This document shows, piece by piece, positions 8,794 through 18,100 of a stretch of 20,045 bases of DNA. A program made the translations under genes and the position numbers. The notes below the pieces were generated by a model. The model was not told the DNA's origin. It made no database searches and was given only the letters and a program-made list of their open reading frames with translations. The stretch's first letter is position 1; every line of letters starts with the position of its first letter. The DNA comes from Sphacelaria rigidula (taxonomy: Eukaryota; Phaeophyceae; Sphacelariales): the NCBI GenBank assembly GCA_964200075.2, contig CAXNAA020000576.1, forward strand, positions 1-20,045. Direction: 5' to 3'.

Positions 8794-10737
8794 CCATCGA
8801 AGAGTAGCACGCGAGGAAAGCCCTCAAACACCCCTGAACAGTTGGACCGCCCACTACTGTAGTGATGCCTACATGCCTGCACGGAAGTTTTGCGCTTCAG
8901 GAATTCATCAGGGAAAGAGGATTGGGGGTTGGTGGCTAATCGCGGCCGCTGGCATTCAGCCTCTTTCGTGCGTGTGATGCAAGGTGATTCGTTTTATCAT
9001 TGTTTCTTTTGTATGAGGTAGCTTCTATCGATTGAGGTTCCTCGATGCCGCAAGTGATCGATCAAACGCACCCGTTTGCGCTGACTGGTATCAGAGGCCG
9101 GGACCGCCTGTGCTGCACGCTGGTTTTGGCATCAGGCGGTTTACAGCGCCCATGCTGTTCCATCATTATTTCAAAGGGAAAAATGTTTGATACTCATTTC
9201 GTTTCTTCGTGTGGAAATCATAACATCAAAAGGAAGCGCTCGGCGAGGAGTTTCCTCCCCTTTTTACATTGCGCGACGATACCTCCAGAGGGGGGCCAAG
9301 ATTATAACGCTCATCTTCCCTAGCAAAGACAGCTGGAATGGCGTAGACCGCCAAGTAAGAACAGAACGATTCAAAAGCATTGCTAGATCATACCTCATAT
9401 AATCTAGTTATCATAGTTTCCATTTCTTTTCCGATGCTGCGCATGCTCGGCGCCTCGACAACATGGTCCGAGCACGGACGTTCATGTGCACACAAGAAAG
9501 ATAGGGAAGACTGGAGACGGGATCCCCTATACACCTGGTTCACGTGCTTGTCCTTGTGTTTTGTCACCTTACCAGCTGAAACCCCGGAACACATCTCGGG
9601 TAATGATCACTTTAATATGTTGACACTTTACCCCCTTCCCCCCCAGCCCTGCCCCATATCGCCAGATACTCTCCCCCTCGCTCTTTGGCTACGCCGCCGT
9701 TGGCCCCTGCCACAACACAACGCGTAGATTGAAATACCCGCAGCACGTTTGTTCGTATCACATTCGAGCGCTGAAGCGCTACATATTTCCGGGTCCTCCT
9801 ATGTCTACATCTAAACGACCCCATAAAGCCGTAACCGAGCAAGGATGTGTAAATATGAAAGATCGCCTTGGACCCAGCCCCTACCGGCAGCGATACCGTT
9901 GCTTCAGCGAATACTGGAATGCGCCCGGTCAGATGGTTCGCAGGCAGGAAAGTTCTCACTTGAAATGTTGCTTAATCGATAGGCCATGAAGCACGGCATG
10001 CATGTGTGATTCAGGAGTGGCGCTAGACCTTCACTAATTGCTCGCGAAGTGTATGCTTTCGCCTTTATCGTCGTAGCAGGGCCGCACCGGAATTGGTATT
10101 TAAAAGCAGGACGGTGGAAATTTGCCACAGTTTTCCCGCAGTCAGTGCCGTGGAAGCCACCCATAGTTCCCCACCTCTGTTTTATCATCGTTGCTCCAGT
10201 TTGATTGGTAGAGTGTGATAACAATCAAATCAATCAATCCATGATTTACAATCACGTGTTGACAATGCAAAAGACCCTGCCTATTTTTACGGCGACCACG
10301 GTGGCAAGCCGAGCACAGTTGTCTTTATTTTCCCCCGTCGCCAACGATTAGTTGAGCGATGATGTGGCACTTTCGCCTGCATGTCGGTGTTTCACCGTGT
10401 GCCCATGCACTCAGCCTCTTGTGTGCGCCTGCCAGATTCTTCCGAGACCTTTTCGCACTACTCTGAAATTTACTGCCGCCGCACCTGCTGCAGTTAGTAC
10501 TACACGATCCCCTTTATTTGTACTGTGCTGGGTGGTTGTCATTGCAGAGTAATGCACTGGTGTATTCTGTGTCATGTAGGATTCCTGAGTGGGAGCGCCG
10601 GCGTTGTCTCGGCGCGATACTTCCGACGAAATGGGCTTGCATACGCTGTTGGCCTGTACATTATCCTGCATTGCGCTGTACTGTGTCAAACTCCTACGTA
10701 GTACTCTAGTACTGCGGTAGTCACCGGCCAAACCTGG
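8794..10737. other. Unassigned region, 1.9 kb
   Basis: No supported gene. ORFs of up to about 115 codons occur on both strands with no recognised domain. A GATAACAATCAAATCAATCA tract lies within 10217-10240. It resembles the AATC tails of the two LINE relics and could mark a LINE 3' end in + orientation, but no coding relic could be found upstream of it. C-rich, T-rich and A-rich simple stretches occur near 9629-9645. Confidence 0.35.
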
Positions 10738-11195
10738 CGAAAATTGTAATTTGTTCGTAGTGGACAATGTTTGAACGTTTTTTTGCGTTCCACCGCTCAT
10801 CACGATGGACGTTTGAACCCAATGTTTTGGGGGTTGGGTGATACTCGCATGTGCTTCACGTTTAGAAAACAAAATCGTTTCTGTACTCAATATTGTATAC
10901 CTTACGGAGTGAACGGTTCTCGGAGATCCTGTGACGACACAGCTCCAGGTTCTGACACCTCTGTAATTTTTTTCGATTGAACGAATCCCAACCGTACTCG
11001 TGAACAAATCAAGACATTTTTTTTCTCCCTGAAATTCCACCCATTCATTGAGCTAGAACCGAAAACATGTGTTTGGTAGACCAATGACGATCGACAACAC
11101 CCTCCTTAAAATCGAGCGTCTTTTGCATAACCCCGACAACACCAACTTGGAGGTTGTGTACTGAGCATGACATATTTACTATCCCAACATAACTT
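10738..11195 (+). repeat. Family A dispersed repeat, copy 6 (near full length)
   Basis: Blocks in order: GAAAATTGTAATTTGTTCGTAG, CCACCGCTCATCACGATGGA, CGTTTGAACCCAA, CTCAATATTGTATACCTTACGG, CAGCTCCAGGTTC, TCGATTGAACGAATCCC, GTGAACAAATC, TGAAATTCCACCCATTCATTG, AGCTAGAACCGAAAAC, GACAACACCCTCCT and GACAACACCAACTTGG. This copy best shows the full order of the unit. A 209-codon ORF on the opposite strand (10411-11040) runs through it and is taken as chance. Confidence 0.75.
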
Positions 11196-11264
11196 AACAA
11201 TGAGGGAGTGAAAAGGAAGAATACGAAGCGAGGAAACGAAAGAAATACCCGACTACAACAATCG

Positions 11265-11335
11265 ACAGAGGGTCTTGTTTACCGTTTTTGGTTCAAAACA
11301 TATTGGATTTCGGCTCTAGTGCGATAAACACATGA
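11265..11335 (-). repeat. Family A dispersed repeat, short reverse fragment
   Basis: On the - strand this carries ATCGCACTAGAGCCGAAAT and TTTTGAACCAAAAACGG, corresponding to the block around the 'GAGCTAGAACCGAAAA' part of the unit. Only about 70 bp are recognisable. Confidence 0.55.
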
Positions 11336-12459
11336 AAATTTGAAAACAAGGTCTAAATATTATTCACAAAAACGATTGGGAGTTGTTTAGCCCTCCGTAC
11401 CATTCACAACTCAGTTCGGCATTTTCCGTGGTTGAGCATAGTCTCTATTTTCTCGCAAAATACTCTTCCCTCGCGCTCAAAAGTGCCAGGGTAGACAAAC
11501 ATTGGTAAAATGAAGGGGTAGTGCCCATGACACAATCCCCAAATTGGTGTTATCGGGGTGATACTATGCAGGCACCGTTAGACAGGAAGGTGCTTTCGGT
11601 CCTCGCTAGTCCAAAATTCCGTGCATTCCCCTAGTTCGCATTCCCAGTCAGACATAATGTGAGTCACTCACTTGGTCATCATCTTTGGTTCCCCTTGGGA
11701 TCTTGTCGTTGTCCCGCCGATGGCGGTAGCATCCTCATCGTTGCTCTCCGCGCAGGAAGCCTCGTACTCTCGACACGGATTGAATTGGCGCAGATCCTTG
11801 CGTCGTCATGATTCCTCCAACTCATCCTGCCCCGCCCTGGTCCCACCGGTACCATTAATTCACGACCTTAGCGCCATGGATGCTTTTCTGGGAATCGTCG
11901 GCCTTACCGTTGTCAACATATGATACCCTTCATTGTTTCTGCACTAATGAAGGATCTAGAGTACGAGGGTTACTTTTCGGGCGGTCTCCCCAGGACTTGG
12001 GAGACTGACCAGCCTTGTCGGGCCCTGGTGCAGCCAACTGTCTGAAACTGGTACGCTTCAACAGACTGTGTCATCCTGGCGAGACAGAGCCCCCTGCAAA
12101 TCACAGTCTGCGCTCGTGATTGGGCGTTTTGATGAGTTCCCGTTCGGTACCGTTATGTACATCTCCTGGCGGAAGAGACCTGAGTCCAGTTCGACCACTC
12201 CTCCGGGGAGTAGTGCGTAGGCTGTCCGAGTCTTCCGAGCGCTGTGTCCACTCGGCACATGGGGGTCAGGTAGGTCCCACCACTTCCACTCCCGTGGGTC
12301 AGTACTTGATCGTAGGCTTGGCATTGGGCTGCTTGTGGTGTTCGAAGCTCAGTGCCCTCGAAGCTTGCGGTCGAAGCGTTTCTGTCTTCGGTACGCTCAA
12401 GCAGCGTCGATGCGGCTGGTGGTTTCAGTATGTAGATGAGCGTGCACGCTGATAGCACC
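11336..12459. other. Unassigned region, 1.1 kb, with one tiny family A fragment
   Basis: Positions 11537-11566 read on the - strand as GTATCACCCCGATAACACCAATTTGG, which matches the 3' end of family A. The rest has no recognised content. ORFs at 11672-11923 (+), 12120-12452 (+) and 12153-12572 (-) overlap or oppose one another and show no domain. GTGAGT on the - strand near 11655-11665 is splice-donor-like but has no supporting exon. Confidence 0.4.
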
Positions 12460-12825
12460 GCTACGGTAACACACTCGACTGCTTGACTCGCAGCACGGAG
12501 TCTGAACTGCTGGGTATTGACCACACGTGCCATAGCGTGGACGTTCCTCTTTGCTGCTGTTCTTCCGAACAAATGCAGCCCTGCCTGAGACCATAGTTGA
12601 CTCTGAAGTACTCTGATTGTTTGCGAGTCGCTAGCCGTACTCGCCTGGGCACGCCATCGTGAAACATATGAATGTCCTTTTCATCGTCGGCGAATGAAGT
12701 CTCAGGTCGGCCAGGACTTTCCCCCGGGGGTGCGGTCGACAGCGTCGCACGCTTTTTTCAGGTCGATGAACCACGCGTCTACCAGTGTAATGCGTGAGGG
12801 AATCGCGTGCTTAAAGGACCGTATC
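12460..12825 (-). pseudogene. LINE relic 3: reverse transcriptase palm fragment
   Basis: The - strand encodes KHAIPSRITLVDAWFIDLKK followed by ACDAVDRTPGGKSW (RT motif A region, usually FIDLQKAYDSVDR, with the catalytic Asp present). After a frame change it continues KVLADLRLHSPTMKR, and after another MFHDGVPRRVRLATRKQSEY then FRVNYGLRQGC (RT motif B region, 'GLRQGC'). The order and spacing of motif A to motif B fit non-LTR reverse transcriptases. Stops and shifts lie between segments, and the expected YADD block does not follow, so the fragment is broken at both ends. It covers a different part of the protein from relics 1 and 2, so family identity between them cannot be judged. Confidence 0.75.
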
Positions 12826-13920
12826 GGAATTTGAACATCCCTATGGTCAGGGTTAGGGTTGGGAGTAGGGTCAGAGGCGTGGTCCTTGCAGGGACTGACC
12901 CGATCGGGTTTGAAAAACGTCGATCCTGAGGTGTTTTGAACTACCGCGCGGTCCTCTTCGCACGCGATCCTCTCATGCGCTAGACCAGGACATATTTTGG
13001 TTGTCCCACCTCATGCCATTGGAGCTGGGTGAGCATCGTTTCTGTGATCAACCGTTAGTCCCGGAACCCGCACTGCCCTTTCAAGGGTAACTCCGCCTTC
13101 CCTCATGAGCTGTCGAGTTTGTTCTCCCGGTTTGTTTCGAGCGCTTTCCCGGTAAACTGGCAAGATCCGCGGGAAGGAAAGGTCTCCAGGATGGCCGGAC
13201 TGTTGAACCGTCCATCTTTTTCGCGTCTCTCCGCTTCTGCAGCATATTGACGCACGTCCGCGTAGCCACATTACTGCCGTGGGAGTAGCAGAATGTGCAA
13301 AGGCTGAGTGAGTATTGCGGGCTTCAAAGAATTCAGTTTGAAGCCTATCGACTCCGTCGATCGCCGGTGCCGATGGCTCCCAATGCATTGTTTAATCTCA
13401 TCCAAGATTGATGCCCGGAAGGGCGCACTCCCGAACACTATGCGTTTGGCAAGTATGTGTTGCTCTTCATGACGATCAGATCGGCGGTGGCCCATGGCGT
13501 GTGTTTAGTGAAAAGGAGATGTGGTGCTTACCATCCTTGACAGAATTGATACGTCCGCTGCCGCACTTTCCCGTCTCGTCCTTGACCTACTGCCCGCTCT
13601 CCAGCTTACTACGCACCCTGTGACTTCCATGCACATGACCGCACCGGCAGATGATACTATCAGTTATTTCATACCTCAGATATTTCGCATACCCGTCCTC
13701 ACACCTGCCCAACAACCTCAATACCCTCTCCGGTTTCGTGCGTACGTTGTTGATTTCACGCTTTTAATCTTCGCCTAGACATAGTTTTCGTACTCTCACT
13801 CGCTTTTTGACATTTTGTGCTCCAATATTTATCATCAATCGTACTGCTGCCACTTCCTCATTGTTGCTGTTTTGTGCAATACTCATACTGCTGTTGCCAT
13901 GAACCCTCTCGTCTATATTG
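12826..13920. other. Unassigned region, 1.1 kb, next to LINE relic 3
   Basis: Overlapping - strand ORFs (13011-13388, 13081-13269, 13271-13495) lie where the upstream part of LINE relic 3 would be. I could not align them confidently to a reverse transcriptase or endonuclease domain. A telomere-like tract lies at 12845-12874. Nothing else was recognised. Confidence 0.35.
12845..12874 (+). repeat. Short TTAGGG-like interstitial tract
   Basis: The sequence reads as imperfect hexamers: GGTCAGGGTTAGGGTTGGGA followed by GTAGGGTCAG. It contains one exact TTAGGG and several one-base variants. It is too short to be a telomere and is probably a degenerate interstitial tract or chance G-rich sequence. 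Confidence 0.45.
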
Positions 13921-13938
13921 TAGTAGTAGAAGTAGTAA

Positions 13939-13982
<44 letters not shown>

Positions 13983-13983
13983 A
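13921..13983. repeat. (TAG)n microsatellite
   Basis: About 21 units of TAG with two or three interruptions near the 5' end (TAGAAG, TAATAG) and a nearly pure run afterwards. It generates homopolymeric Tyr, Leu, Ser and Val ORFs on both strands, which are artefacts. Confidence 0.95.
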
Positions 13984-14953
13984 TGCATGTGCAGGATAAT
14001 CAATATTCTCCGGACTGAATAATCTTAGTAGGATGCAGCACACCCTTCATGCGGCTCGCCAAACACATCACAGCCCTTCGCGCTTGGTGATTGAATGCGA
14101 GCCTGATCGGGCGAAATCCCGGTGTTCTCCGTCCTGGCTTTGAAGGGATGCGAGGTCAATAATAATATGTCTACGGCATGCAAGATCATGAGTACGCCCC
14201 CCTTCCTCGCACCCGAGAAGCGACCCGTACAACTTCCCATTCAAAATAGCCTCGGAGCCTCCGCAAGACAGGTCGAGACATGACTGCAACCTCTTGGACC
14301 ACGAACAGAGGAGTGCCGGGACCATCGGCGCCCTTCCCCCCGAGTAAAGCAGATCCTGATCTATAAAATGTTATGCTGCAAGATAATCAGGGGAGGGAGA
14401 AGCGCAACTGGAACTTGATAAAACAGAGGAGTAATGCCGCGATACCCCCCCGAAAAACCAGCCCCAAAACTGTCGCTGAGAAAGGATCATACAGCGCATG
14501 ATAGCTGGTTCCAGACTGCATCAGACGCATCATGTGGGTGAGAGTGGCGGAAACGATCCCAAGCGTGGGGGATCCCAGCTGCTCGGTGTGGCCGGCTTTC
14601 GTCATTTTGATCTACATGTCGATTTTGCCTGCTCAAACGAGCCACTGTTTTCGGCGGAGGAGGGGGGTCATCGTGGCATCAAAGCTGAGTTCGGTCCATG
14701 AACACATTTCATTGAAGAATAAAAATGCTGCATCTTCATGTGCTTCACTCGCACCCTCGGCATGAGCACAACATCAAATCGAGGCCGGCGTTGCACGGAT
14801 CCTCTAAAGCGAGCTAAGGACGGGTTAATAAAACTTACCAAATGCGGCGAAACCTAAAGTGCCGAGGCGGGGTAGGCGGGAAATAGCCAGGGTCTCCCAG
14901 GGAGTATGACGCGACTCTCTACCCTCAGAGCACCCAACGAGCCCCAAACCGCA
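13984..14953. other. Unassigned region upstream of the PPR gene
   Basis: Apart from the R-box copy at 14127-14199, no gene or recognisable regulatory element was seen in this nearly 1-kb stretch. Short ORFs on both strands overlap the repeat. There is no clear TATA box at a suitable distance from the PPR start. Confidence 0.4.
14127..14199. repeat. R-box dispersed repeat, copy 4
   Basis: Shares CTCCGTCCTGGCTTTGAAGG, GATGCGAGGTCAAT, GGCATGCAAGATCATGAG and TACGCCC with the copy at 1-72. It shares the general order with 490-556 and 4644-4830. Confidence 0.65.
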
Positions 14954-15193
14954 CTAGCAACGCCAGAGCACCATGTAGGATTTTTCAACGAGGAACGTAT
15001 TCTGGCACCGATCGTTCTTATCGAATGCGTTACCGGGCACGTTATCCTGGGGTGTACACGTCAAGTTGTTTTTCACGCATAACTGGTTGTTGTTACCTTG
15101 CCACTTTTCACCCTTCTCGAAAATTCTCAACCTGTAATTTGTGCTCGCTGACTCCTCCCAGGTGCCCAAATAAGGGTGCTTACTGAATATCAT
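14954..15193 (-). CDS. Small Cys-containing ORF divergent from the PPR gene (hypothetical)
   Basis: A 79-codon reading frame on the - strand from the ATG at 15193-15191 to TAG at 14956-14954. An in-frame ATG six codons further up, at 15211, would give 85 residues. The composition looks protein-like rather than random: KHPYLGTWEES near the start, FEKGEKWQGNNNQLC in the middle, and four Cys at residues 39, 46, 63 and 79, the last being the C-terminal residue. There is no signal peptide, membrane segment or domain I can name. Its ATG shares the palindromic CATG at 15191-15194 with the start of the PPR ORF, so both cannot be in a normal divergent arrangement with separate 5' UTRs unless they overlap antisense. 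It may be a terminal exon of an older gene, a relic, or chance. Confidence 0.3.
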   Translation of the reverse strand: MIFSKHPYLGTWEESASTNYRLRIFEKGEKWQGNNNQLCVKNNLTCTPQDNVPGNAFDKNDRCQNTFLVEKSYMVLWRC

Positions 15194-18100
15194 GGTTGCT
15201 GGCAGCGTCATGGTCGCCGCTAACCCCTGGATAATCAGTCCACCTTCATCGCGTGCGGCAAGGCGTGCTGTGGGCCTTCGGCTGCTGCGAGCAGGCGTGT
15301 CCTCGACTGCTTGCCCGACAGAGAAGCCATTGGTTGGCTGTAGTTATGAGGAGGTCACGAGTGGTCGTCGGAGGGATCGGCATCGACACAGTGATAGACA
15401 AGTCGGGCCGCGAGATCATGGCTTGGGAAACGGGCGACGGCCATTTGGCGATGGTCGTGGAGGCGGTCTAGGTCTTGGCGGTGCTGCAAGAGGCCGGCGG
15501 CAAGAGCGGGGCAGGGGAGATGGCCAAGCGCCCACTAGCAGTATTCGAGCTATCCATGCGTCATACAAGAGCCGAATCAAGCAGGCAGGGATTCGGCGAG
15601 ATTGGAATATGGTGAAGAGAGTCTTGGCGGAAGCTCTTGCTCGTGATGACTCACGGTTGGTCGTGGATGTACACGTGTATGGTGCAGTTATCAGTGCTGC
15701 TGGAAAAAGTGGCAAACGGGAGGAAGCTGTCAAAATGCTAAAATTTATGCGTGAGGTAGGAAATGTGCGACCTGATACGAAATGCTATGCCTTGGCCATC
15801 AAGGCGTACGGCATTGTTGGCGGCTGGAGAGAGGCTTTGTCACTGTTGAGGGAGATGATTACTGAGGGCATCGCCCCCGATACCATAGCCTACAACTCCA
15901 CTATTAGGGCATGCGGTGCACAGTGGGAACAGGCTTTGTCGCTCTTGAGGGATATGAAGGCCAAGGGTATCTTGCCCAATGTTGTCTCATATAACTTGAC
16001 CGTCAAGGCATGCGGAGATGGAGGGCAGCTTGAACAGGCTTTGTCGTTGTTGAGAGAGATGAAGACCGAGGATATTACTCCTGATGTCATAACGTATAGC
16101 TCGGTCATCAAGGCGTGTGGTGAGCAATGGGAGAAAGCATTGTGGCTGTTGAGGGACATGAAATCCGAGTGTGTCGCCCCCAATGTCATAACGTATAGCT
16201 CGGCCATCAAGGTGTGTGGGGCGGGTGAACAGCTCGAGCGCGCTTTGTCACTTTTGAGGGAGATGAAGACCGAGGGTATTGTGCCCAATGTCATCACGTA
16301 CAGCACGGTCATCTCGGCATGCGGTGGACAGTGGGAGCGGGCTCTGTGCCTTTTGAGAGAGATGAAAGTGGAAGGTATAGACCCCAATGTCAAGACTTAC
16401 ACTGCGGCTATTAAGGCATGCGGAGATGGGGGACAACCCGAGCAGGCTTTGTCGCTGTTGAGGGAAATGAGGGTCGAGGGTATCGCCCCCAATGTTGTAT
16501 CCTATAACGCCGCCATCACGGCGCTCGGGGAAAGTGGACACCTCGAGCAAGCGCTGTCGCTTTTGCGGGAAATGAAGAGCAAGGGTGTGACCCCCAATGT
16601 CATAACGTATAGCTCGGCCATCGCTTCATGCGGCGGGCAATGGGACCAGGCGTTGTTACTTTTGAGAGAGATGGAGACCGAGGGCATCGACCCCAACCTA
16701 ACAACGTATAACTCAGCCATCAAGGCATGCGGTCGACAAGGGGGGCAGGCGTTGTCGCTGCTGAAGGAGATGAAATCGAGGGGTGTCATGCCCAATGTCG
16801 TCTCGTACAATTCGGCCATCACGGCATGTCGTGGGCAGCCCGAGCAAGTGTCATCGCTGTTGAACGAGATGGAAACTGATGGTATCGCCCCGGATGTAAT
16901 AACTTATAACTCGGCCATCACGGCATGCCGTGGACAATGGAAGCAGGCGTTGTCAATGTTGCAAGAGATGAAGACCAAGTACGTTACCCCCAATGCTGTC
17001 TCGTACAACTCGGTCATCACGGCATGTCGTGGACAGCTCAAGCAAGCCTTGTTGTTGTTGAGAGAGATGAAGAGTGAGGGTATCGCCCCTGATGTCATAA
17101 CGTACAGCTCGGTCATCATAGCATGCGGCAAACAGTGGGAGCAGGCTTTGTCGCTCTTGCGGGAGATGAAACGCGAAGGTATCGCTCCCAATGTCACAGC
17201 GTACAACTCCGTCATCAAGGCGTGCGGGGCCGGGGGACAGCTCGGGCAGGTTTTGACACTGTTCAGGGAGATGAAGACCGAGGGTATTGTGCCTGATGTC
17301 ATCACGTACAGCACGGCGATCACGGCATGCGGTGAACAATGGGAGAGGGCTTTGTCGCTGGTGAGGGAGATGAAGATCGAGGGCGTCGCTCCCAATCCCA
17401 TAGCATATACCTCGGTTATCACTTCATGCCGTCGAGAATGGGAGCAGGTTTTGGCGCTTTTAAAAGAAATGGAGACCGAAGGTATTGCTCCCAATGTAAT
17501 AACCTATAATTCGGCCATGACGACATGCGGTGGACACTGGGAGCAGGCTTTTATGCTTTTGCGGAAGATGAAGACGAAGGGTATCGTCCCTGATTTCGTT
17601 TCGTACAACTCGGCCATCACGGCATGCCGCGTACAGCTCGAGCGAGCGTTGTTGCTGTTGAAGGAAATGCAGATGAAGGGTTTGGCGCCCGATGTTGTGA
17701 CTTACAACTCGGCCATCATGGCATACAGTGGACAATGGGAGCGGGCTTTGTCGTTGTTGCGGGAGATGAAGACAAAGGCTATCGTACCTAATGTCGCCTC
17801 ATACAATTCGGCCATCAGGGCGTGCCGTGGGCAGGTCGAGCAAGCCGTGTCGCTGCTGAAGGAGATGAAGAGTGAGGGTATCACCCCAGATGTTATAACC
17901 TACAACTCGGTCATCACCGTATGTGGCGAACAGTGGAAGAAGGCTGTATCGCTGTTGCGGGGGATGAAGAGCGAGGGCATCGCCCCTGATGTCACAACGT
18001 ACAACTCGGTCATCAAGGCATGCGGGGCCGGGGGACAGCTCGGGCAGGCTTTGTCGCTGTTGAGGGAGATGAAGACCGAGGCTATTATGCCCGATGTTAT

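Noticed and set aside
10411-11040. 209-codon ORF on the - strand
   Set aside because: It runs through a family A repeat copy, has no recognisable domain, and other copies of the repeat do not keep the frame open.
13764-14043. ORFs with poly-Tyr, poly-Leu, poly-Ser and poly-Val
   Set aside because: Products of translating the TAG microsatellite.
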